A DNA stretch of 64,000 nucleotides from Chlorops oryzae. Lineage: Eukaryota; Arthropoda; Insecta; Diptera; Chloropidae. Position 1 is the stretch's first letter; every line of letters begins with the position of its first letter. Position numbers and translations under genes: made by a program. Of the stretch, positions 49,101 through 58,884 are shown one piece after another. Where the stretch lies: the NCBI GenBank assembly GCA_020466095.1, contig CM035807.1, positions 116,983,624 to 117,047,623 on the forward strand, read 5' to 3'. A model generated the notes under the pieces. The model was not told the origin of the DNA, searched no databases, and saw only the letters and a program-made list of their open reading frames with translations.

Positions 49101-52100
49101 AGATTTTTTCGAACCCCTGGCTATCTGCTTTTTTTTCAACTATCTGGAATTTTGAAAGAACTTTTCCTTAAGGTAATTTTTCAAAAATTGTCTCTCACAC
49201 GCGAAATTAAACCGGCTTCCTTTGAAGCCATAAACATCATCCCCAAAAGTTTTCTTGATCGGTCCACTATTAAGGGTACCTCCAGCATTAGGGTCTGTCA
49301 CAAAAATCCCAAAATTGGCCCAAAATCTGACTTTTTCGAAACATTTGAATGAAGCTGAGAATTTGAGCATACATATTTTTAAGACTCCGATTAGAAATCA
49401 AAAAGTTCGGAAAATTGGGCGTCGCACAGTGGGGCCGCTCCATATATTTTTGGAAAAAAATAGAAGGAGTGGTCGTAGAGGATTGAAATTTTGCAGAAAC
49501 ACTTCTGTGGGCCAAATGAAGATATTTTGAAAAAATCTTGGAAATCCGCAAACTGCCACGCCCACCTCCCATATGAGTGCACAAAAATTTTGAAATTCAA
49601 AAATTTAAAGATCCTATTTTTTTCCGCCGAGGCCCCACTGTGCGTCGGAGGTCTTCAAATTTTCATATATACAATAAAACATGACAAGTGTTGATGGCTT
49701 TAACCCCATCATCGTTGAATATAGTAGGATATTTTTGATAACAATAAAAACAAAGCTGAACACACATTTTTCATCTCTGGCTTATCAATTTTGTCATCAT
49801 ACTTTTATAGTCGAACCACTCTATATTGAGGGTATATAGTGTTTTTGTGCGGCTGTGTGTAACTGTGACTAGACAGCCACGAGGTTCGAGGTTCAATCCC
49901 TGCTGGCGGCAAGAATTTTTACTTAATTTTTTTTACTTTTTTTATAAATTACAGTTTTTTTTTTTTCATAGTTCAGTTATTTTGGAAGACAGACATTTTT
50001 AAGGTTTTATAATTATTATATTTTCTTTAATAGTTCATTTTGAATTTTAAAAAATTTTGGAGTGAAAAATTTCGTTAAGCACGTTTCCCAAAATCTGAGC
50101 AACCCTAAACTCAAGTGAGCATTTTGACCAAGAATTTAAATTCGTTCGTTTAGTGATCTGGTGGTCAGCGGTTTGAGGCTCGGTGGAGGCGAGAAAATTT
50201 AGAGAGAAGTAAGACAAAAAAGATTTAAAATAAAAAATAGATAAACAAAAAAAAATATATTTATATATATAATAATTAATAAAATAAATAAATGAAAAAG
50301 TCAAAACAAAAAATAAAATTTTTATTTTTTCTCAGTCGCTGGAGCTAGACCATTTTCCTGCCCCCTTTCGCTAGCGAAATGACTGGTTAAAGGTGGCGCA
50401 TAAAAGGACGACCCGTCCCCGTCAATGACACAAACACAGTAAAGTCGATAGCGTTTTGGATAGCAGAGGGACCGATCCGAGTGTTGTGTTGACTCCACTA
50501 CCTGCAGGGATGTATCTATATAGCTAACTGTTTCTCTGTGTCGGGTATTCTATTGCTAGGCCTGACTATAACACCCTTATTGGTTTTTAATTTCCTCGTT
50601 TCTTTTAAGCGCAAAACATTTTCCATTGTTTTCTTTTCTTTGTAGGCTCACAACAGTGTGTCAGTGTCGCGCATTTCAAAAAAGACAAAGAAGTCCAGCG
50701 ATAATAGAAGGCAGCAACGCAATAACAATTTTTTTTTTTTAGGTTTGTGCGGCTTGTGCTTGCTTTCTTCAATTGTATCTGAAGAACAGTGTAACTCGAC
50801 TATATGTGAATTTAAAACGCAAAATAGAAAATCGTGGAGCGAGCAAGGTCAAAATCCAGTTCAAATTTAGGTCTCGCACTATCTTTAGCTTGGAACTTGT
50901 ACACGCGCAACTGTGACGGAAGTTTTAAGCGTTTATTCAAGTCATATCAACATATGTACATACATACATATCTACGTTTGAAAGAAATAACTATAAACCA
51001 AATAAATTAAGCGGGAAATTCAAATATTAACAGAAATATGTGTCATTAATATTCTTTACTAATTACGTATTTTACACGCTCAATTATATAGAGAATGCGA
51101 AATAAAAGTGTTGTCTACTCAATTTCATGTAACACTTAAAAAATTATTCCTTGAAATGCCCATCTAAATGCTTTAAATTTTAATAATTTTCTATTCTTTT
51201 GCCAAGGTATTCTTATTAATCATCGTCAGTTTTGACTTTCGTTTTTCTTTTCTTTTTTTTTCATCAATGTTTTTTTTGTTTCTCTTTCATACAATATCAG
51301 GTGTTAATTGAAATTATTCTCAATTAAGAGAGCATTGTTCTTGAATAAATATCAAAATTCTGTCATGTGGAATTATGGTTCAAAGACATCTTCAGATAAT
51401 TATATCGGAGTTTTGACAAAGGTCCATCATGAAAAAAGGCCCTTCGCACATACTGAGACAGTTGCAGTCGTCATTTTCGCGAATTTTGGGCTTTTTTCTA
51501 TGTCGGAACTCTTTTCTGGGATTTTATGCTCCAAATTTAACAATAATTTTTAAGGAAAAAGTAAATTTTTCACACAGGGGCGGACTGGGGGTCATAGGGC
51601 CGTTCGTTACCTAAAACGTAACAGCTAAAAAGCACAGCGAACTGGGGGCCCACCGATCTTTTGCCCGGTTGCCCATGGGCCCAATCCGCCCCTGTTTTCA
51701 CCTGAGAATTTACCTTCCATGACTTATGTCTGCCATTAGAATCAGATAAGAGGAGAATTAACATTTACAGCTGGTATTCGAACTTTTGCCCTTTTTAAAG
51801 AACTGAGTTTTTTTTTCAAAAAAATAATTTTTTAATGAAAAAACCTAAAACAAAAAAATTTATCCTCGATAGTGTGAACAGTCTCGGTAGTGTGAACAGT
51901 CTCGGTAGTGTGAACAGTCTCGGTAGTGTGAACAGTCTCGGTAGTGTGAACAGTCTCGGTAGTGTGAACAGTCTCGGTAGTGTGAACAGTCTCGGTAGTG
52001 TGAACAGTCTCGGTAGTGTGAACAGTCTCGGTAGTGTGAACAGTCTCGGTAGTGTGAACAGTCTCAGTAGTGTGAACAGTCTCAGTAGTGTGAACAGTCT

Positions 52101-52686
52101 CGGTAGTGTGAACCGTCTCGGTAGTGTGAACAGTCTCGGTAGTGTGAACAGACTCGGTAGTGTGAACAGTCTCGGTAGTGTGAACAGTTTCGGTAGTGTG
52201 AACAGTCTCGGTAGTGTGAACAGTCTCGGTAGTGTGAACAGTCTCGGTAGTGTGAACAGTTTCGGTAGTGTGAACAGTCTCGGTAGTGTGAACAGTCTCG
52301 GTAGTGTGAACAGTCTCGGTAGTGTGAACAGTCTCGGTAGTGTGAACAGTCTCGGTAGTGTGAACAGTCACGGTAGTGTGAACAGTCTCGGTAGTGTGAA
52401 CAGTCTCGGTAGTGTGAACAGGCCTGTCAAAAATTAGTTCAGTCTATCCAGACTCTACTGTATTCCATTTTTTGTTGAATATCTCTTACACACTTCAGAG
52501 ATAACAGCATTCCAAGGCGAGCAGAAGAAAGAATATCCACACAATGTGTGTGTGTGTGTGTGTATTAAAAGATATCAAAATAATTCTACGCACCGTGTTA
52601 ACGAATTCGGCAATATGCGTGCTAAATATATAGTTGTCTTCGCACCAATCAACTGGAGAGCTACCCGGCCTCAGGTGTTCCCACAT
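43133..52686 (-). CDS. bwa: Alkaline ceramidase (brain washing)
   Basis: Four coding exons on the minus strand: 52686-52594, 47878-47622, 45431-45294 and 43451-43133, total 807 bases and 268 residues (human ACERs are of similar size). The enzyme is a multi-pass ER/Golgi membrane hydrolase that splits ceramide into sphingosine and fatty acid. Known ligands are present: the N-terminal calcium site Asp13, Trp14, Glu16, Asn18 and Glu27 (SSPVDWCEDNY...AEF), and the zinc site His77 (SMYFHATLS), His206 and His210 (FPYLHGFWHIL), with Asp88 in LLDELAILW. Junction phases agree (0, 2, 2). The start ATG at 52686 gives MWEHLRPGSSPVDW; the reading frame is open upstream but has no ATG there. The introns (4.7, 2.2 and 1.8 kb) are filled with transposons and satellites. 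Intron 2 ends with tandem copies of its own splice acceptor. Upstream non-coding exons are likely but not assigned. Confidence 0.93.
43803..44447 (+). mobile_element. TTA-1 element in bwa intron 3, single internal unit
   Basis: The best-preserved ends: AGCCCAAAATCCAACATTGC and its near-complement, with TTA at 43800-43802 and 44448-44450. It holds only one copy of the tandem unit, plus a TTTTTGAAA-rich filler at 44095-44230. Confidence 0.72.
44569..44712. mobile_element. Hairpin element in bwa intron 3
   Basis: Arms of about 57 bases pair with few mismatches (blocks TGTAATACAACCGTAC and GATGCAACC) around a short loop. Ends CATTTCAGTCC / GGACCGAAATG. Confidence 0.65.
45414..45995 (-). repeat. 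bwa: Fourfold tandem duplication of a bwa splice acceptor
   Basis: A unit of about 163 bases occurs four times, beginning near 45414, 45581, 45744 and 45907. Each contains, on the minus strand, the polypyrimidine run, the TAG acceptor and about 17 bases of exon 3 (AAAAACCTTTAGCATTTT). Only the first copy is joined to the rest of exon 3; the others are followed by A/T runs with an early stop. Units are separated by poly(A)/poly(T)-rich filler that has diverged in length. Confidence 0.85.
46663..46877. mobile_element. CAGCCC-family MITE in bwa intron 2
   Basis: Ends CAGCCCGATTCTGAATATTC and GAATATTCAGAATCGGGCTT. The interior (ATTATGGGTATGGGT) also occurs as a fragment at 42329-42425. Confidence 0.68.
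46881..46995. mobile_element. Near-perfect 49-bp-arm hairpin in bwa intron 2
   Basis: Arms start GTATGTTCCCGTACTG and end CAGTACGGGAACATAC, with about three mismatches over 49 bases and a 17-base A/T loop. Possibly a tiny MITE. Confidence 0.7.
47090..47501. mobile_element. Inverted-repeat element in bwa intron 2
   Basis: Ends TAGGCCGTTTACATATGCCG and ATATGTAAATGCCCTATTA, with repeated CGTTTTA/TAAAACG motifs inside. Non-coding, 412 bp. Confidence 0.55.
48000..48780 (-). repeat. Dispersed repeat hosting hAT-3
   Basis: Outside hAT-3, 48078-48139 plus 48670-48775 matches the complement of 31865-32030 (blocks TTTTCATAAAGAAATT, TATATGGGG, TGGCCTTAAA, GTCAGGCGAGCC). A third related copy is near 13330-13400. 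Confidence 0.6.
48140..48669. mobile_element. hAT-3 foldback element in bwa intron 1
   Basis: 530 bp with inverted arms of about 205 bp, ends CAGTGGCGTGTCTAGAGAAA and complement. It is flanked by GGTCCCC at 48133-48139 and 48670-48676 (8 bp if one shared C is counted). CAGTGGCG ends are typical of hAT elements. Confidence 0.8.
49090..49690 (-). repeat. Dispersed GCCACGCCCA repeat region in bwa intron 1
   Basis: Blocks TAAGGGTACCTCCAGCATTA and GGGTCTGTCACAAAAATC are the complement of 32110-32190. GCCACGCCCA at 49555 is also found at 13501, 32017 and 41483. Probably pieces of one dipteran repeat family. No intact gene. Confidence 0.5.
49858..50205 (+). mobile_element. Two degenerate tRNA-like (SINE head) segments
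   Basis: 49870-49912 contains a B-box-like GGTTCAATCCC followed by GGCGGC and an AT-rich tail. 50141-50200 has a weaker similar layout (AGTGATCTGGTGGTCAG ... GGCGAGAAAATTT). Both lie in bwa intron 1. No cloverleaf can be completed. Confidence 0.35.
50641..50755 (+). other. Exon-like segment inside bwa intron 1, opposite strand
   Basis: A strong pyrimidine tract and acceptor (ttttcttttctttgtag, ending at 50645) is followed by an open basic frame, HNSVSVSRISKKTKKSSD, and later another T-tract ending in AG near 50741. I do not recognise it. It could be a transposed gene fragment or a chance splice-like pattern. Confidence 0.2.
51575..51694. mobile_element. hAT-4, 120-bp MITE in bwa intron 1
   Basis: Ends CAGGGGCGGACTGGG and CCCAATCCGCCCCTG, flanked by TTTTCACA and TTTTCACC (7 of 8 identical). 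Confidence 0.7.
51869..52425 (+). repeat. 18-bp minisatellite in bwa intron 1
   Basis: About 31 copies of AGTGTGAACAGTCTCGGT with few variants. Because 18 is a multiple of three, both strands are open (SVNSLG repeats on +, TVHTTE repeats on -), but there is no sign of a gene. The right flank is the dispersed element described at 62291-62375. Confidence 0.92.
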
Positions 52687-53684
52687 TGTGCCGTCAAAGC
52701 CGTCGTTGAGAGCCGTCGTGAAGCTAGAATTATATTCTCTGCAAACCGAGAATCTCGATTTAAACACGATTGTTCCACGCTAGCCACCGAGCTCTTTAAT
52801 TAATATTTAAGTATTTCGAAATTATATTAATTTTTTCTCTTCGCTTTTGTCTCATTAACGCCACGCCAGTGCATGCATGTGCAATCGTTCTCAAGAACAA
52901 GGGTTTCTTAGAGTTCGTTTTAGCGCGCTTTTTTATTCAAATAAGTTTTCGTATTCAGCATTATCTCAAATTATTTACATAATTTTATGAATTTTTATGT
53001 TTTAATATTTTTGTATGTTTACTCTTTGTTATTATTTGATAGATATGAGTATTCATTTAGTGGAAAAATTAATTATGTAAGTTCTCAAGGAAGCACGTTC
53101 TACTTTTGTTGTTCTGATTTTTGGTTTGCTGTTTTTTTTTTTTTTGTCACTTTTGAAAGTCCTCGTTACGAAAGCGTTGACATCGCAAACTGTTAGCTCC
53201 GGACGCGACCTATCACCTGCACGTTCGAAAAGGCACTGAAATTCATTCATAACAATACATTTAATATCTTGCTACGAAAATAACAACAAAACACTCTTCA
53301 TAATTGTTTTTTCGTAATCAGTGTCAAGGGTATATCCCGGCCGTTCATCCGTTTGTATGGATATCACTCAACAGAAGTAGTCTCGTATCAAGAATGTTAC
53401 GATGATGTTTTCTATCATTCTTGGTCTCGTATCATACAGCATAGAAGAATTTGAAGTGATTGGAACGGGAGACGGCCAGACGGCCCTAATTTCCTTTGCT
53501 TCCCAATGCCAATAGAAAAACATTTAAATTTTTTTTTGAGAAAACCAATACAAAAAACTTTCTCATCTGGTGTGAAATCGGAAATACATACATACATATG
53601 TAATCTCAAATTAATCATCAAATCAATATAGAAAGATATGCGAGGCAAACATACGTTTTTTTTAAATGAAAGCTTGAACTTACC

Positions 53685-53808
53685 TAACGAATATGCAACA
53701 CATTAAGTTGAAGAACAGGCAAATGTGTTGAAGGAAAGCAATGCCTGGTATGGAAACGTCAGGGTCGACAATAACACCATTAATGGTTTTATTATGTCTA
53801 TCACTTTA
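53685..53808 (-). CDS. Orphan exon-like segment upstream of bwa
   Basis: On the minus strand the frame ...VDPDVSIPGIAFLQHICLFF... (membrane-like) runs to a good donor (TTCGTTAG then gtaagttc). No start codon precedes it in frame and a stop lies 36 codons upstream. It may be a 5' untranslated exon of bwa or a coding exon of a separate small membrane protein. Not recognised. Confidence 0.25.
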
Positions 53809-54204
53809 CCTGCGCAGTGAAGCACACATTTACACTAAACATACAATTAAACAGCTGTTCACATTTTGATTTATGGGATGGTGATGCCACATTTCTTTTA
53901 CGAAAAAATACATAGGTCGTGACCTCACCGTCACGTGAGCATTATCGGCGATTTAGAGAAGAAATAGTTGAGGGAAATTTTTGAGTGACCAAATTTTGTG
54001 TTTGTAGAATATTCCAAAATCAAATACTTACTGTAATATTCCAACATCAAATACTGGCACATAAATTCAGTAATTGGCACGATAAATGCTAAAACTCTTA
54101 GGCTAAACAAATCTGAATTTAGCATCAGCTGTTTCGTTTTATAAATAAAGCGACCAGGTGTATCGCATCTCGCATGCCCCGCATTCCATGTTTAATATGG
54201 GCAG

Positions 54205-54400
54205 TAGAGTTGGGGAAACAATCGGTTTCAAACTATCGAAAACATCGGTGGTTTTTTGACGGCTATCGATAGTTTTGATTCATTGATATTTCATGTAGCT
54301 TTGCAAAGATGGTGCTGGCGGAGACTGAGAGGACTGATTTATATGGACAGATTCCTAAAAATGTCCGCTTTCGAATATCGAAATTGTTGACTCCCAAAAT
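54205..54400 (+). repeat. ATCGAT-rich dispersed repeat, copy 2
   Basis: Matches 29585-29830 (GCTATCGATAGTTTTGATTC, GGTGCTGGCGGAGACTGAGA, TATGGACAGATTCCTAAAAA) and is followed by its own array. Confidence 0.6.
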
Positions 54401-54845
54401 TATCGATGATCGAAATTATAGAATATTTATACTATCGGTCAATTACATATTAAAATTATCGATTATTAAAAATATGCACTATTAAATTTATCGATTATAA
54501 AAATTATTGCATATTAAAACCATCGATTATTAAAGTTATCGATTATAAAAATTATCGATTTTAACATTTTCGATTATCAAAATGTTAGATTATCAAAACT
54601 ATCGTTTATTAAAATAATCGATTATTATTATCAATTATTAAATATATCGACTATTAAATTTATCGGTTGCAAAAATTCTTGAATATTATTTATTACGTAT
54701 TAAAGTTATCGAGTATTGAAGTTATCGATTGTTAAAAGTATCGCTTTTGACATGTTCGGTCATAAAAATTTTCGATGATCAAAATTATCGATTATCAAAA
54801 TTATCCACTATTAAAATTGTCGATTATAAAAATTATCGAAATGTC
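54400..54845 (+). repeat. Degenerate ATTATCGATTAT array
   Basis: About thirty loose copies of a 15-base unit resembling AAAATTATCGATTAT, varying in length and sequence. No gene is visible. Confidence 0.75.
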
Positions 54846-55043
54846 TTAACAGTGTAAATAGCGTAAACGGTATATTACAAACAAACCTTTCGTTCCCATG
54901 ACTTCGCAAACTCCGGCATAGGAAAAAAATTTTTAAAAAACCATCTTAACTATGCTCTTGAAAGTCGAGGAAACTCTAATTAACTTGGTTTTTCCTTCTC
55001 CACTACAGTTGTAAATCTTAATACTCTCTTTAAAAACCTTTAA

Positions 55044-55564
55044 GGCACCTGCACACGAGTGGTTGTTCGCGGCGCGTTGCGGCGCGTTTCAAAGTACACA
55101 GAAATGAATGGAAGCCTTCACACGAGCGTGCGTTACCGCTGCGGCGATGAGCGTTGACTAGCGGCAAATTTTCGCCGCATGAGTTTCTGTACGTTGTAGA
55201 AGTATTCTTTGTATGTAGTGGTAGATGTAAAAAATGGGAAATATCGCGGCAAAAGTTATAAAAGGACCGCTTGAGGGAAAATGGACGCTATTTTCGACAA
55301 AAAATATTAAAAATTTTTTTTTTAACCCTCTATCATAATATATGAAATAAGCGAAAAAAAAATTTTTTCGTGTCCAAGGGTTTTATTAATCCTTTTCTGC
55401 ATGAAATATTGAATAATTTTTTCGTTAACCCTTTACTGCTGTTTCCATCGTTGAAACGATACTGAAACTATAACGCGCCGCGCCGTGTGAAGAGTACCAA
55501 TTTTTTTCATTAGCGGCGCAGCGCGTTACCGCACCGTAGACTTGCCGCTCGTGTGCAGGTACCC
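55044..55564. mobile_element. TTAA-3 MITE upstream of Ing5
   Basis: Inverted ends GGCACCTGCACACGAGTGG and the complement of GGGTACCTGCACACGAGCGG, flanked by TTAA at 55040-55043 and 55565-55568. GC-rich inner repeats (CGCGGCGCGTTGCGGCGCG and a complementary block near 55475) form a second inverted pair. Non-coding, piggyBac-like by its TTAA site. Confidence 0.7.
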
Positions 55565-55568
55565 TTAA

Positions 55569-55967
55569 AAGCGTCTTGTTTTTCATTTTCGGAATTAGTA
55601 AAAAAAAAAAAAATAAACGGCAGCACTAAATGTGTCCTAGTTATTAAAGCATGCCGGCCACGAAACGTCGTGAGTGAAACAACAATGTATACTATAATAA
55701 TTACAGCCTAAAATAGAAATAACGTTAAGAACTTGCAATGATTTGATGATTTGGAGTTCGGCAGTAATTAATTTCTCATAGTTAGTGCTTCGCATATTCT
55801 TTGCTTTTGGCAGACAATCAGTGAACAATGAATAACGGGCAGTTAGTGGTGTGCACGGCAATGAGGGATGCTACGATGTACCGTGGCCGAGGTGCTTAAG
55901 AATAACTAGTTTGGCGACATTTCGTTTATAATTTGATCAACTTTGTGTTAAATTAATAAAAACAAAC
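55569..55967 (+). promoter_or_regulatory. Ing5: Presumed Ing5 promoter and 5' leader
   Basis: 399 bases between the TTAA-3 MITE and the Ing5 start codon, without recognisable repeats. No TATA box stands out. Confidence 0.4.
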
Positions 55968-57575
55968 ATGTCTTCGGCTATATATCTTGAAAACTATCTT
56001 GATGGTATGATGGACGATTTTTGTTTATAATTAAATAATCCAAGCTCTCAACTTGCGTCTCGGTTTTCTAGGATTGGAATCTTTGCCAACGGAATTGGAA
56101 AGGAACTTTAAATTGATGCGAAAGTAAGGAAATGAAATATCTTTTAGTTATTCAAGTTAATTCATTTGTAATTTCTAGATTGGACGATCGTGCTCAAACT
56201 GCGATGAAAGAAATTGACAGCCACTCCAAAGAGTTCATGCGTAAACTAGCAGAAGGCAACTCAATGACTGAAGAGGATCGGAAAGAGCGATTGAAAGAAA
56301 TTCAGCAAATGTTTAGTAAGGCCAAGGAATATAGCGATGATAAAGTGCAATTAGCCATACAGACTTATGAACTAGTTGACAAACAAATAAGACGTTTGGA
56401 TAACGATTTGGCACGATTCGAGGGTGAAATCCAAGAGAAAGCCACGTCCACACGAAGCAAATCCGAAGAGGCAACGGTCGTCAAGAGTAAGGATGTAATA
56501 TATAATTTCGATAAGTATGCTTAAATTAGATTAAATTATAAACATAAATAGAAGGACGCAAGAAGACCAAGGATACAAAATCAAGCAAGAAGAAACGGAC
56601 CCTTTCGTCGGAAGACGAAACGAAAGCGACCAGTGAGAGTAAGACTGGAACAGGTACTAGTGGTCCCAGTCAAGTTAGCAAAAACAAACGAAAGCAGAAG
56701 GTAAATCAAGAAAAAGAAACACGCAAAGGGGGCCAAAAGGTAATCATCATCTCATTTTTCATAAATTCATTAAAATTTGGATTTTTTATACCAATATTAT
56801 TTTATTTTTTTTTTTAAATATAACTAAGACTTTTTTATCTCGTAGCATGAACTCTCCTCCTTCTATTGTCGTGATTATTCTAAGCGTTTAAGTATAATTT
56901 TTTTTTAGAAGAATTCCTGCCAATTCAATATAATTTTTTGTCGTTGTAATCAAATAATTGTGCTATAATTTTTATTATCCTCGAATTCTTTTGCAACTTG
57001 TTGATTGAAAATTACCGAATTGTATTCAACTCTAGCGACACTCCTCCTAAATCAATCGATCATCCATCGCCTATTCATATTCGTTGTTGGCATAATTTCA
57101 CAACATCAAAATTCCAATTTTATCCAAACACATTTTATATCTGCAATGTATTTTCTTTTTGGCTTTTTCCTATTTATTGATGTTTTTACTAACCCATTAA
57201 TAAATCGAAAATATAAAAATGATTTTTTTTTGCTCTACTCCTCCAAAGAAAACTGCTGAAATCGAAGACTCTGAAAAGGAATCATGTCATACACATCCCA
57301 GTGACGTTTTGGACATGCCAGTGGATCCTAATGAGCCAACCTATTGTCTATGCCACCAAGTTTCATATGGCGAAATGATTGGTTGCGACAATCCAGAGGT
57401 AAGATATACTTCTTTAAATACCCCACAGACAGACCAAGCTGATGCATACATTTTGTATGATTATCTTTTTCAGTGCCCAATTGAATGGTTCCACTTTGCA
57501 TGCGTTGCTCTGACAACAAAACCGAAAGGCAAATGGTTTTGCCCGAAGTGCACACAAGATAGGAAGAAGAAGTGA
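55968..57575 (+). CDS. Ing5: ING4/ING5-type PHD finger protein
   Basis: Six exons: 55968-56004, 56072-56123, 56179-56486, 56552-56739, 57249-57398 and 57474-57575, total 837 bases and 278 residues. ING4/5 proteins are subunits of histone acetyltransferase complexes and read H3K4me3 in the nucleus. The N-terminal ING domain (about residues 5-110) starts [18 protein letters not shown] and includes the block [17 protein letters not shown] lysine-rich, probably nuclear-localising linker fills residues 130-205. The C-terminal PHD finger has all C4HC3 ligands: Cys228, Cys230, Cys241, Cys246, His252, Cys255, Cys268, Cys271, with aromatic-cage candidates Tyr227 and Trp250. It ends in a poly-lysine tail (DRKKK), typical of the family. 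The PHD is split by the intron between Glu245 and Cys246. Exon 5 could begin elsewhere in the weakly conserved linker; the rest is secure. Confidence 0.93.
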
Positions 57576-57843
57576 AATTTGTGCAATGTTCCAATTAGAA
57601 TAAGATTATTTTTTAATATGCACAGTCGAGTTCTGAAGCACATCTCGAAAATTTTAATAGCTATTAAGACATAAAATGAGGTGGTATCATTCAAAAATCA
57701 ACAGCGAACTTGAGTATTCAGTTTGAATTTTGTTGCATGATTCCCCCCATAAAGTAGTTTTAATTATATAAATGGTATTTATAAGACCAACAGTTTACTG
57801 TTTAAAACTTAAGATTTTTTACGCGATTTATGTATCACTTCGA

Positions 57844-57849
57844 AATAAA
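57844..57849 (+). promoter_or_regulatory. Ing5: poly(A) signal of Ing5
   Basis: AATAAA 269 bases after the Ing5 stop codon, in a short AT-rich 3' region before the next repeat at 57944. It is the first canonical hexamer downstream. Confidence 0.5.
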
Positions 57850-57943
57850 ATGAAGCTTTTCAAATAAAAGTAAGTTGTTTATCAAATTAAAATGCAGGCC
57901 TTGCAGAAGCCAGCTATGTAGTACTGAAGGACTTTTAAAGAAT

Positions 57944-58884
57944 CAGCCCTATTCTAAATGAATATTCACGGGAAATTTTTCTCAACAGAAAAAGGAAGTT
58001 TCTAAGCATCAATAAAGAAAAGAATGTGATGAGCTCTGCTTTAAGGGGGTCTTCTCATTGAAAACCCGTTTTTTGGACCCTTTTTAAAAAAATTCTTATT
58101 TGAAAACGCAAAGAATAATTGAAAACTTTTTTTATTTATTGTATTACAAAAGGTTCAAAGTAATTAAAAAAATTTTTTTGCCTCGATACGTGGGCTGTTC
58201 AAAAAGTAATGAGACTTCAAAGTTGGTGGTGAAAAAAAAGGTGCCGTCACGGCGGCCACGATTCCGGGTCTCCGGAGCGTCCGAAATGGAAAAAAAAACG
58301 GGGTTATAATCAGTATAGATGTAATTCTCGGGTGAACCTCAAGCTTAATTTTGTGATTTTTTTTGACAAAATGGCGGCCATTCAAAAAAAAATTTCAATT
58401 TCGGGCTTTTTTTTTTTGTAGTTTAGTGTAAAAAAAAAATAGTAAAAAATTTTTTAAAATTATGGTCGAGGTTCACCCGAGAATGGTGACAATTCTGCGT
58501 CGATTCCACTTTGTTTCATGAAAATCGGTTCAGTTGAACTGGAGATATCATGGCCGCCAGTTCGAAAAACGTGGTTTCGAGATAAACGCGTTTAAAGTTT
58601 GAAGCAACGCAAAAATTACTCGTTTTAGCGCAGATCTTGCTCGACAAAGAAGGCTATATCCTCTAAACTATTTCGAATTTCAAAAAATCCTTTTAGGGGC
58701 ATATTCACAACTACCCAAGCTATAAATAAATGCAAAAAAAAAAAAAGTCGAAAAAAAAAGTTGCTCAATGAGAAGACCCCCTTAAAATGCTCTGAGGTCT
58801 TGCTCCCTTTTATTCCAGTTGCGGTGTGCTTATAAAGGCAAATCCGCACGGATGAATTCCCCGGGAATATTCAGAATCGGGCTG
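57944..58884. mobile_element. CAGCCC-family MITE interrupted by TTAA-1
   Basis: The left end at 57944 and the right end AATATTCAGAATCGGGCTG at 58884 belong to one element; 58041-58785 is the nested TTAA-1 insertion. Without it the element would be about 200 bp. Confidence 0.72.
58045..58781 (-). mobile_element. TTAA-1 MITE, copy 2, nested
   Basis: Near-identical to 9724-10457 in reverse orientation, with TTAA at 58041-58044 and 58782-58785. It has inserted into a CAGCCC-family element (57944-58884). Confidence 0.82.

Larger units (their letters stand above)
52687..55039. other. Region upstream of bwa
   Basis: Probably holds bwa leader exons (donor-like sites on the minus strand near 53215 and 53685). 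53820-53960 looks promoter-like (CAGCTGTTC, CACGTGAGC). From 54205 repeats take over. Confidence 0.35.

Noticed and set aside
51835..52437. Open frames of 179 and 200 codons encoding TVHTTE and SVNSLG repeats.
   Set aside because: An 18-bp satellite keeps both strands open automatically; it lies within a bwa intron and derives from a dispersed repeat.
53053..53250. Minus-strand frame (QCLFERAGDRSRPEL) as a gene.
   Set aside because: No family resemblance; it ends in a poly-Lys run from an A-tract and more likely lies in leader or intron DNA.
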